A stretch of DNA of 64,000 bases from Gemmatimonadota bacterium (GTDB lineage: Bacteria > Gemmatimonadota > Gemmatimonadetes > Gemmatimonadales > Gemmatimonadaceae). The position numbers were made by a program, and so were the translations under genes. Positions 17,212 through 25,188 of this stretch are shown here, piece by piece (position 1 is the stretch's first letter; every line of letters begins with the position of its first letter). The stretch spans positions 806,001-870,000 of the forward strand of contig JADKAQ010000046.1 in the NCBI GenBank assembly GCA_016719105.1. Direction: 5' to 3'. The notes under the pieces were generated by a model. It saw nothing but the letters and a program-made list of their open reading frames with translations. It did not search any database and was not told where the DNA came from.

Positions 17212-18867
17212 CTACGGCTGCACCCGCCGCTCCTGCCGGAACTTCTCCACCATCCGGATCAACTCGGCGTTGGTGAACGGCTGCCATCCATGCGGCTTCT
17301 TGGGGCGCCCGTACTCGAAGGTGAAGTTCGCCTTGGGGCCGTCGAGCTTGGCCGTCTCCTCCTCCATGAGGTACACCGCCAGCTGCAGGTAGTGGTTGTC
17401 CATGTCGCCCACGTAGGTATGCACCTTCCCCGTGAGCTGCGGCCCGATCGTCGCCCAGTGCTTCTTGAGGTACAGGGTGAGGTCGAAGTGCTCGCGCCAG
17501 TAGGCGGCGACCTCCTGGTCGATGGTCCCGGTACGACGGTCCCACAGGCGCCGCGGATAGCCGTCCTTCCCCACTGGGCCATACGAGGCATCGAAGGCAT
17601 CGAACTGCTGGCCACTGCGCGCCTTGCTCCCCAGCACCGCCTCCAGCTGTGACATCTGCCGGTTGGTCACCATCGGCTGCCCCTCTTCCGACTGCATCAT
17701 GTAGCGCTCGGGCACCGGCGCCGTGCTGCTGTTGGGGACGAAGGCGTTGGTGTCGGCATAGTTGTCGACCAGCTGGTTGCGCCGGAAGTCGACCGGGTCG
17801 GGATAGAGACACCACCCGCCGCCAAAGAAGTCGGGGCGCTGGATCTGCAGCGCCAGGCACTCCCACCCGCCGGTGGAGCCGCCGGTAAGGAAGCGCGCGT
17901 TAGGCTCGGGGAGCAACCGGAAGCGCTTCTCCAGCTCCGGCACCAGCTCGTTGAGCAGCGCATCCTGGTACGGCCCCTGGTTGACCGAGTTGACCGCGTA
18001 GGAGTCGTCGTACCACGGCGTGGGGTGCTGCCACGTGACGGCGACAAAGCGTGGCATGTCGTCGCGCTGCCAGCTCTCGGCAAACATCCATCCCGGCTCG
18101 CGCGCACTGCGCTTGAGGCGCGCCTCGCGCTGCGCCGGTGTCTCGGTGCCCGGCTGCTCGGTGAAGCCGAACGGCGCCCCCTCCCCAAAGTGCCCCTGCT
18201 GGTAGATCACCGGATAGCGCCGCCCCGGCTCCTCGTCGAACCCCTTGGGGAGCAGCACCGTGGCCCCGATATACGTGTCATGTCCCCACCACTTGGTGAG
18301 CGACGGCGACTTGATCTTGATGCGCTTGACCCACTTGGTGTCGGGGATGGGGGCGATGGGTGGGATGACCGCGTTCAGCGTTAGGCGCACGGTCGCCCTT
18401 GCCTTGGGGTCCCAGCGGACCTTGATCGGCTCGCTGATCAGGTTCCCCGGCGAACGATTCCACTTCTGCCCTTCCCACTGGTCCCAGTGCACCCAGAGCG
18501 TGTGCCCGTCGGCGCGCGTGACCTGCGTGTAGACGTTGAGCACCGCCTGCACGGTGTACTCGCCCGCCGGCAGGTCACGAAGGGAGGCGAACGGATAGCC
18601 GAGCGTGTCGGGCGTGATCAGCGCGGCGGCGCCCGGCTTCCAGTCGCTCACGTCGGCGGCGAACATCGGCGCCGTTCCGCCGTAGCTCCCCGCCTGCAGC
18701 CGAGGCTCACGGGCGCCATCGCGGGCGAAGACGACGAATACCCGGCCGGTGCGTGGTCCATCGAGCGACGCCGGGTAGCGCACCTCGACACGCTGCGCGG
18801 AGAGCGCGTGCATCGCGGCGAGTGAGGAGAAGACGACCGAGAACGCAGCGCGTACGAGGGCGTGCAT
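17212..18867 (-). CDS. Secreted esterase-family alpha/beta hydrolase
   Basis: A 551-residue exported protein with a signal peptide (MHALVRAAFSVVFSSLAAM...SAQ). The second half has the esterase-D/enterochelin-esterase-like fold: the entry strand RRYPVIYQQGHFGEG, the nucleophile elbow FLTGGSTGGWECLAL (GxSxGG) and a late His in GDMDNHYLQ. The first 190 residues are a beta-rich domain (VRYPASLDGPRTGRVFVVF, PAGEYTVQAVLNVYTQVT). The substrate is unknown; large secreted members act on siderophore or carbohydrate esters. Confidence 0.8.
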   Translation of the reverse strand: MHALVRAAFSVVFSSLAAMHALSAQRVEVRYPASLDGPRTGRVFVVFARDGAREPRLQAGSYGGTAPMFAADVSDWKPGAAALITPDTLGYPFASLRDLPAGEYTVQAVLNVYTQVTRADGHTLWVHWDQWEGQKWNRSPGNLISEPIKVRWDPKARATVRLTLNAVIPPIAPIPDTKWVKRIKIKSPSLTKWWGHDTYIGATVLLPKGFDEEPGRRYPVIYQQGHFGEGAPFGFTEQPGTETPAQREARLKRSAREPGWMFAESWQRDDMPRFVAVTWQHPTPWYDDSYAVNSVNQGPYQDALLNELVPELEKRFRLLPEPNARFLTGGSTGGWECLALQIQRPDFFGGGWCLYPDPVDFRRNQLVDNYADTNAFVPNSSTAPVPERYMMQSEEGQPMVTNRQMSQLEAVLGSKARSGQQFDAFDASYGPVGKDGYPRRLWDRRTGTIDQEVAAYWREHFDLTLYLKKHWATIGPQLTGKVHTYVGDMDNHYLQLAVYLMEEETAKLDGPKANFTFEYGRPKKPHGWQPFTNAELIRMVEKFRQERRVQP

Positions 18868-19071
18868 GGTGAGATCCGGTTGGTGGAGTACGGGGAATCT
18901 GCAGCGTGCGAGGGTGCCGCCGGAATAGGGGAGTTGCGCATTCGATGATTAGCCACAGCCCATGGCCATCGGTCATCGCGCGCGCGTCGCGAAGATCAGC
19001 AATTCCCCGACACATCTTTCAGACCGATCGTGCCGATACGCGCTCATACACGAATTCACAGGAGGTGAAAG

Positions 19072-19479
19072 GTGATCGCTGCCATCGGCGCCCTGTCCGG
19101 GGGTCCGGCCGTGGGAAGCGAGACTGTCGACTATGTCGCACGGATTGCCGAGCTGCGTCGCCAACTGGCGGCCATCCAGCGCAAGCTGGCCGAGGCCGCG
19201 AAAGGAGGCGCGAGCGAGCTGAACACGATCACGCAGCAGTCGCTCGCTCAGCAGGTTGTCGCACTCCAGGCACATATCGCGGTGCTGCAGCTGCCGCACG
19301 TGTCCGTGCCGGCGCTCCCCGCGCTCTTGCCGGCCAGCCCACCGTCCTCCTCGCAAGGTGCCGCACATAGCACCGCACGCGGCCCGTCGCCCGGCGCCGC
19401 GGCAGGCGCGGTGCACCGTGACGCGCCCCAACCTCCAAGCGACCCGCTCGTCTGGGGGCACGTCGACCGCGAGGCCTGA
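19072..19479 (+). CDS. Small coiled-coil hypothetical protein
   Basis: A 135-residue protein starting at GTG 19072 behind a near-perfect Shine-Dalgarno (AGGAGGTGA, 19060-19068), which settles the start. Residues 20-75 form heptad-like helices (IAELRRQLAAIQRKLAEA, LAQQVVALQAHIAVLQL) resembling FlxA-like coiled coils. The remainder is Pro/Ser/Ala-rich and disordered. There is no signal peptide. Function unknown; the strong ribosome-binding site suggests high expression. It converges on the M28 peptidase gene. Confidence 0.6.
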   Translation: MIAAIGALSGGPAVGSETVDYVARIAELRRQLAAIQRKLAEAAKGGASELNTITQQSLAQQVVALQAHIAVLQLPHVSVPALPALLPASPPSSSQGAAHSTARGPSPGAAAGAVHRDAPQPPSDPLVWGHVDREA

Positions 19480-19611
19480 CGCCACGAACGGCACCGGCCA
19501 TATAGACGACGGCGACGCCGCGCTTTCGCGCGACGCCGCCGGTTGTCACATCCGCTCGCGCGGATCTCACTCCGATGCCGTCACCCGGTGCGGCCCGTTC
19601 CGGCCAGTCGC

Positions 19612-21879
19612 TCAGGGAATCGGCTTCCCCGAATCCTCCAGCAGCTTGGCCGCCTTGGCAATCAGCTCCCCCTCGCGGGCGAGCGCTGCCGCCAGCTTGG
19701 TGACCTGCTCCTGGGCCAGCGCCCACTCCTTCTGCTCGATCGCCTCGCGCACGCCGGGCATCGTCTTCACGCCGTAGCCAGTGTAGTAGCCCGGGGCATA
19801 CAGCGCGTGCTGGTACCACGGGCGCTTGGGGAGCCCGTCGGGAATCAGCATCACCTGGTCCGACTGGCGCAGCAGCGCGTTCACCCTGCCTAACGCCGCG
19901 GCGGTCGCCGCCCCGCTCACCACGTTCCCGTACGCCTTCTCGTACCGCTCGGCCGACCGCTGGAGCGAATCGACGGCGTTCTGGATGGGGGCGAAGTTGA
20001 GGTGCGGCGCCGGCGCCTGCGCGGTCGGTGCCTTACGCGGGTCTCGCGGGTCGTTCACCGCGGCAAAGGTCCCCTCGGCGATCTTCCGGTTGAGTTCCTC
20101 GATGTCCTTGGCCGTCTTCTCGCGCAGCGACGTCACCTCGCCCAGGTAGCGCGACGCCGTGGCCGACAGCCCGCCAAACTCGGCCGGGAGCACGTCGGCG
20201 TTGGCCACGCGCATCACCATCATTCCCGCCACCTGCGCCAGCGCCTTGCCGTAGACGAACGACGTATCGCTGTACTTGGTGTACCAGGTGAAGGTGTCGT
20301 AGATCGAGTGGTAGATCCCGCCGCCATCCTCGCCGCCGAAGCCGATGTTGAGCGTAGGGACGCCGGCGTGCTGCAGGAACGGGGTGAAGTCGGAGCCGGA
20401 GCCTAACGCCTCGAGGCGCATATCCTTGCGATTGCGCGCCTCCACGTCGCCCGAGACGATGGCCGCGGCGCGGGCACGCTGCAGCACCGAGACGTTGGTC
20501 TCGGGGTCGGTCACCTCACCGGCCACCTCGGTGACGAAGCGCTCGAAGGCGTGCGAGCCGGCCGCCCCCAGGAAGCCGCGCCCGTTGCCGTCGGTGTTGA
20601 GGTAGAACACCCCCTTGCCGCGCATGTCGGCCATGTGCTCTTCCACCCACTCGGTGGAGCCGAGCAGGGAGGGTTCCTCGCCGTCCCAGGCGGCGTAGAT
20701 GATCGTGCGCTTGGGGCGCCATCCCTGCTTGACCAGCTCGCCTAACGCGCGGGCCTCCTCCAGCTCCGCCACCATCCCCGAGATGGGATCCTCGGCGCCG
20801 TTCACCCACCCGTCGTGGTGGTTGCCGCGCATCACCCACTCGTCAGGCAGGGTGGATCCCTTGAGCGTGGCGATCACGTTGTAGAGCGGCGCCTGCGTCC
20901 AGTTGAATTCGAGCTTGAGATGGACCTTGGCGGCGCCAGGCCCCATGCGGTAGGTGATCGGGAGGCCGCCGCGCCACGCCGCCGGGGCCACCGGGCCGCT
21001 GAGCGCGGCCAGCAGCGGCTGCGCGTCGGCGTACGAAATCGGCAGGACGGGGATCTTCATGATCGTGATCGCGTCCTTCTGGTCGAGCCGCTTTGCCCCT
21101 GGCGATGATCCCACGCCGGGGGTCAGCGGGTCGCCGGGATAGGTCGGCATGTCGAGCACGCTGCCGCGCTGCACGCCGTCCTTGGGGCGGTACGGGCCGT
21201 TCGGATACGTCTCCCCTTCGGCGTAGCCGTCGTCCTTGGGGTCGGAGTAGATCAGCGCACCGACGGCACCGTGCTCGTACGCGACCTTGGGCTTGATCCC
21301 ACGCCACGACCCGCCATAGCGGGCAATGACGATCGCCCCCTTCACCGAGATCCCGCGCTTCTCCAGCTCCTCGTAGTCGGCCGGGACGCCGTAGTTCACG
21401 TAGACCAGCGGCGCCGTGACGTCACCTTCGCCCGAGTAGGCGTTGTACGTGGGCAACTGCTCGGCGCGCTGGCTGGTACTCGGGTCTTCCTTGAGGATGG
21501 GCTCCTCGAGCTTCGCCTTGAACGTGGTGGGAGCCACCAGTTCGAGCACGCGAACCTTCGGCGTGGGAAAGAGGACGTCGAAGCGCTCCAGCTTCGCCTC
21601 CCATCCATACGACTCGAACTGCGCCTTGAGCCACTCGGCGTTGTCCTTGCCGTAGGGCGACCCCAGGTGGTGTGGGCGCGCGGCCAGTCGGCGCATCGCC
21701 TCGCGCATGCGCGCCGGCTCCGGGATGGTCTTGTACTTCGCCTCCCACTCGCGCTGCACCTTGGACGAGGCAGCCGAGTAGCCGCGAATGGGGGGCGGAT
21801 CGTCGGCGCGCGGCGTCGCGGCCAGCAGGAGCGGGACCAGGAGCGCGGGGTAGGCGATCGATGGGGCGATGCGTGACAT
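19612..21879 (-). CDS. Secreted M28 zinc peptidase, glutamate carboxypeptidase II (PSMA)-like
   Basis: A 755-residue exported metallopeptidase with signal peptide (MSRIAPSIAYPALLVPLLLA). Domain order matches PSMA/transferrin-receptor-type M28B enzymes. A protease-associated (PA) domain lies within about 130-330 (LVYVNYGVPADYEELEK, GAIVIARYGG). The zinc peptidase core follows (NHHDGWVNGAEDPISG, AAWDGEEPSLLGS, YLNTDGNGRG, YHSIYDTF), supplying the two-metal ligands His, Asp, Glu-Glu, Asp and His. A C-terminal helical dimerisation domain has VDSLQRSAERYEK. It should release C-terminal residues from peptides outside the cytoplasm. ATG 21879 is set by the signal peptide. Confidence 0.92.
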   Translation of the reverse strand: MSRIAPSIAYPALLVPLLLAATPRADDPPPIRGYSAASSKVQREWEAKYKTIPEPARMREAMRRLAARPHHLGSPYGKDNAEWLKAQFESYGWEAKLERFDVLFPTPKVRVLELVAPTTFKAKLEEPILKEDPSTSQRAEQLPTYNAYSGEGDVTAPLVYVNYGVPADYEELEKRGISVKGAIVIARYGGSWRGIKPKVAYEHGAVGALIYSDPKDDGYAEGETYPNGPYRPKDGVQRGSVLDMPTYPGDPLTPGVGSSPGAKRLDQKDAITIMKIPVLPISYADAQPLLAALSGPVAPAAWRGGLPITYRMGPGAAKVHLKLEFNWTQAPLYNVIATLKGSTLPDEWVMRGNHHDGWVNGAEDPISGMVAELEEARALGELVKQGWRPKRTIIYAAWDGEEPSLLGSTEWVEEHMADMRGKGVFYLNTDGNGRGFLGAAGSHAFERFVTEVAGEVTDPETNVSVLQRARAAAIVSGDVEARNRKDMRLEALGSGSDFTPFLQHAGVPTLNIGFGGEDGGGIYHSIYDTFTWYTKYSDTSFVYGKALAQVAGMMVMRVANADVLPAEFGGLSATASRYLGEVTSLREKTAKDIEELNRKIAEGTFAAVNDPRDPRKAPTAQAPAPHLNFAPIQNAVDSLQRSAERYEKAYGNVVSGAATAAALGRVNALLRQSDQVMLIPDGLPKRPWYQHALYAPGYYTGYGVKTMPGVREAIEQKEWALAQEQVTKLAAALAREGELIAKAAKLLEDSGKPIP

Positions 21880-21959
21880 GTGCGGTCGGGTGTTCGGGAG
21901 GGACGGCTTTTGTACGAACGAAACGTCGGCCAGGGGACCGACGCGCCGAAAGATGGCGC

Positions 21960-22481
21960 CTAGAACGTCACAACTTGTTCGCTGCGGTCGCCCGCATGGA
22001 AGTAGAGCGTCTGCCGTCGGTCGCTTGGCTGAGCAATGACCACGGCGACGTTCTGCTGGTCGCTGAAGGTCTCGAAGAGGAGTTGGTCGCGCAGCGCGAG
22101 GCGAGTGACCGGGCGTGCCGCCTTCCATTGGACCAGCACCTGCCACACCGGCTGGTCGCCCTCGAGGTCGGCTGCACCATCCAGCAGCTCGGCGGTGAGC
22201 GCCACGTTGTCGGCGCGCACGCCAAACGTGCGGTTGAGATACGCCGAGAGCAGCCGCTTGGAGGTGGAGTCGTCGCCCACGGGGTGCTTGAGCGCCCGGG
22301 TCACGTCGTCGCGGAAGAGCCGGATGCGCGCGACCACGACGCTCCCTTCCACCACCACGCGCGCGTGCGAGAGGTGCGTGTCGTGCACCACCGACGCGTC
22401 GGCCGCGCCCACAGTCGTGAGCGCGGCCATTGTCAGCTGCAACAGCTTTGCCTTCACCAGCAAAAGCGACGGCACCGTCAC
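21960..22481 (-). CDS. DUF6702-type secreted protein
   Basis: A 173-residue protein with a signal-like N-terminus and conserved features of the DUF6702 type: HDTHLSHARVVVEGSVVVARIRLFRDD, then LLSAYLNRTFGVRAD and a C-terminal FETFSDQQNVAVV. The function of this family is not known, but its genes are commonly beside M1 peptidase genes. Here the GTG start overlaps the TGA of the upstream M1 peptidase gene by four bases (GTGA), so the pair is co-translated. Confidence 0.75.
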   Translation of the reverse strand: MTVPSLLLVKAKLLQLTMAALTTVGAADASVVHDTHLSHARVVVEGSVVVARIRLFRDDVTRALKHPVGDDSTSKRLLSAYLNRTFGVRADNVALTAELLDGAADLEGDQPVWQVLVQWKAARPVTRLALRDQLLFETFSDQQNVAVVIAQPSDRRQTLYFHAGDRSEQVVTF

Positions 22482-24622
22482 GGAATGACGCGCGGCGGCG
22501 CCTTCCAGGTGTTGTTGTCGCGGTTGATGTCGGCGAAGACTTCGTTCGGATCGACCACCACCTGTGCGATCCCCTTCTTCCCGAAGAAGCCCCAGGTGAA
22601 TTCCTTCTCGTTGTTGCGCCAGACGTCGGCGGGAAGCTTCACCACCTGCTTGGTACCATCCTCGTAGGTGATCTCGAGGTGGATGGGCATGATGAGGCCA
22701 GCGCGCTGCTGCACCGTGACGCGGTGGTACTCCTCCCCCTTCCGCTTGTCGCCGCCGAGTTCCTCGCCCTTCTGCGACTCGACGTTGGCCACCGCCTGGT
22801 CGTTGGCGTAGGTGGTGTAGAACATCCCGCGCCAGAACCAGTTGACGTGCTCACCGGCGCCGTTGACCACCGTGCGGAAGAAGTCGGCCGGCTGTGGCTT
22901 CTTGAACGCCCACTTGCGCCCGTACTCCAGGAAAGCGCGGTCGAACGACTCCGGCCCCAGCACCTGCTCGCGCAGCATCACCAACGTCGCCGCCGGCTTG
23001 CTGTACGCCTGGTTGCCGTAGTTGGCAAAGACCACGTCCGACTCAGTCATCATCGGCGCCTGGTTGGGATCGCGGAAGTAGTCGACGATGTTCTTGGCGG
23101 GACCGCGGCGCGACGGATAGTTGGGGTCCCACTCCTTTTCCGCGTAGTACTGCACGAACGAGTTCATCCCTTCGTCCATCCACCCCCAGCGACGCTCGTC
23201 GCTGGCGAGGATCATGGGGAACCAGTTGTGGCCCACCTCGTGGATGGTGACCGAGATGAGACGATAGGGGAGCGACTCATCGTACGTGCCATCGGGGCGC
23301 GGACGCGCGCCGCAGAAGGCAATCATGGGATACTCCATCCCACCCACCGAGCCGTGCACGTTGCTGGCGACGGGATACGGATACTCGAGCACCATGCGCC
23401 CGTACGTCACCATCGTCTGCTTGATCGCCTTGGTGCTGTACTTGTCCCACAGCGGCATGGCGTCGCGCGGGTAGACCGAGTGCAGCTCGATCGTCTTGCT
23501 GTCGGGGCGGTACTTGAACCCCATCGCGTCCCACACGAAGGTGTGCGATGAGGCCCACGCAAAGTCGCGCACGTTCTCGGCGGTGAAGCGCCAGGTGATG
23601 GGCGCCGTCCCCGCGGGGCGCGTGGCGGGTGACCCGATTTCGCCCGGCTGGACGATGAAGACGGGGGCGTCGCTCTTCATGGCCTGCGCCAGACGCGCGC
23701 GCTGCGTGGTGGTGAGCGCCTGCGCGGGGTTCTGCAGCACCCCCGTGGCGCGCACGATGTGATCGTGCGGCACCGTGAGGCTCACGTCGAAGTTGCCGAA
23801 CTCCTGGTAGAACTCGCCCTGCGAGTAGAACTGGTCGTTGGTCCATCCGCCCACATCGTCGTACACGGCGGCGCGCGGGTACCACTGGGCAATCTCGTAC
23901 AGCCATCCGTCCTTCACCTTGTCGCGCGCGTTGCGCTGCGTGTTGCGCCCGATCTCGGGGACCTTGTAGCGCCAGTCGATCGTCAGGCGCACCACGCCGC
24001 CGGTCGCCAGCGGAGCGGGGAGCTCGATGCGCATCGACGTCCCGTTCACGAAGAACGGCGCATCCTGGGCCCCCTTGCCGCTCAGCACCTGCACCTTGCC
24101 GATGTTCATCCCGAGGTCGTTGTCCTGGCCGGCCATCCCCAGGGCGCGCAGCGCCTGCGGCGACAGGTTGGCCATCGACTTGGGGAGCGGACGCGAGGAG
24201 AGCGAGGCGCGCGAGTCGGTGCGCTCCACGTTCTGGTCGAGCTGGAACCAGAGGTAGGTGAGCGCGTCGGGCGAGTTGTTGTGGTAGGTCACCGTCTCGC
24301 TCCCCGTCACCTGGTGTTCCAGCGTGTCGAGCGAGGCCTTGATGACGTAGTCCACCTGCTGCTGCCAGTACTTCGGCCCGGGACTCCCCGACGCCGTGCG
24401 GTATTCGTTGGGGGCCAGCCACTCCTCGATCCCGCGGAAGTTCGACTGGTTGGTCTTCTTGTTGGGATCGGCGTTGAGCCACTGCGGCCCGCTGGGGGGC
24501 GTTTGCTGCTGGGCGGCGGCGGGAGCGGTCGCCAGCGACGCCACGAGTGTCGTGAGGACGAGGCGGCCGAGTGCGGTGCGGGTCGTGCTGCGGGTCGTGC
24601 TGCGGGTCGTGGTGCGAGTCAT
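22478..24622 (-). CDS. Secreted M1-family zinc metallopeptidase
   Basis: A 714-residue exported gluzincin. The zinc site is HEVGHNWFP (HExxH) with the downstream Glu in WMDEGMNSFVQ, and the aminopeptidase-type substrate motif appears as GGMEYP, the counterpart of GxMEN. The N-terminal beta domain (VDYVIKASLDTLEHQVTG) fits M1 enzymes of this phylum-wide secreted type. The first 14 residues are built by a 12-base tandem repeat giving Thr-Thr-Arg-Ser units, followed by the hydrophobic core LVLTTLVASLATAPAAAQQ. It probably trims peptides in the periplasm or outside. The DUF6702 gene overlaps its stop. Confidence 0.92.
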   Translation of the reverse strand: MTRTTTRSTTRSTTRTALGRLVLTTLVASLATAPAAAQQQTPPSGPQWLNADPNKKTNQSNFRGIEEWLAPNEYRTASGSPGPKYWQQQVDYVIKASLDTLEHQVTGSETVTYHNNSPDALTYLWFQLDQNVERTDSRASLSSRPLPKSMANLSPQALRALGMAGQDNDLGMNIGKVQVLSGKGAQDAPFFVNGTSMRIELPAPLATGGVVRLTIDWRYKVPEIGRNTQRNARDKVKDGWLYEIAQWYPRAAVYDDVGGWTNDQFYSQGEFYQEFGNFDVSLTVPHDHIVRATGVLQNPAQALTTTQRARLAQAMKSDAPVFIVQPGEIGSPATRPAGTAPITWRFTAENVRDFAWASSHTFVWDAMGFKYRPDSKTIELHSVYPRDAMPLWDKYSTKAIKQTMVTYGRMVLEYPYPVASNVHGSVGGMEYPMIAFCGARPRPDGTYDESLPYRLISVTIHEVGHNWFPMILASDERRWGWMDEGMNSFVQYYAEKEWDPNYPSRRGPAKNIVDYFRDPNQAPMMTESDVVFANYGNQAYSKPAATLVMLREQVLGPESFDRAFLEYGRKWAFKKPQPADFFRTVVNGAGEHVNWFWRGMFYTTYANDQAVANVESQKGEELGGDKRKGEEYHRVTVQQRAGLIMPIHLEITYEDGTKQVVKLPADVWRNNEKEFTWGFFGKKGIAQVVVDPNEVFADINRDNNTWKAPPRVIP
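24578..24620. repeat. 12-base tandem repeat in the 5' end of the M1 peptidase gene
   Basis: Three copies of GCGGGTCGTGCT-like units (24578-24589, 24590-24601, 24602-24613) plus a partial fourth. The period is a multiple of three, so copy-number change would only lengthen or shorten the N-terminal Thr/Arg segment of the signal peptide. Confidence 0.85.
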
Positions 24623-25188
24623 GGACGGGCGACGATGGGGAGTTCGACGGGGCGCGGCCGGTCGCGGACGTCCAGCGGCGGCCTGGGATGGTGTCCGCGA
24701 CCTTCTCGTCCTGATACGCACGGGCGAGCGACGCCGTTCGCGGGGAGCGCGCGAGGACTCGTGGATCGCCCCCCGCCCGGGCGCGGAGCCCCAGTCTCGA
24801 TCGCCCCGCCCCTGGCGCGCGTGTCGTCCGGGCTCGTCGGGAGTTCGTCGGCCGGCGACCGTCCGGTGACGCGCGCCCGCACCCACGCGATCGCACCCAC
24901 GCGATCGCACCCACACGATGGCCTGCGACCGGCCGGGACTGCTTCGACGTCCCGGGCTGGCTCGGACGGAGTGGCGCGTCGCCAGCGTCGCGTGCCCGCG
25001 GCCGCCGCGTTCGCACGCGCCGCCTGTGATCCACGACACATCGGACAGGCGTTAGGCAGGCCCGGCCGTGGTTAGGCAATGGCTGAGGATGGCACGGACT
25101 CGTAGTTCCCCGGGTGTACTAACGATCCGAACCGGGGATAGCCTGTGCGTCCCGGTGGTACGATTCACGGCACGCGCATGGAGGAACC
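24623..25188. other. Divergent intergenic region, 566 bases
   Basis: No convincing gene is seen between the divergent M1 peptidase and W-rich genes. It holds a 14-base tandem repeat, three copies of ACCCACGCGATCGC-like units (24881-24922), two GTTAGGC heptamers (25051-25077) and, nearer the plus-strand gene, the inverted repeat TCCCCGG (25107-25113)/CCGGGGA (25132-25138) with an 18-base spacer. Confidence 0.5.
24881..24922. repeat. 14-base tandem repeat, three copies
   Basis: ACCCACGCGATCGC occurs twice in perfect succession, followed by a diverged third copy (ACCCACACGATGGC). It lies in the gene-free region between divergent genes. Confidence 0.8.

Noticed and set aside
25051..25077. GTTAGGC copies as integron attC core sites
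   Set aside because: The heptamer matches the attC core consensus, but copies are not arranged as paired inverse cores with a hairpin between them, occur inside conserved genes, and no integrase or cassette array is present.
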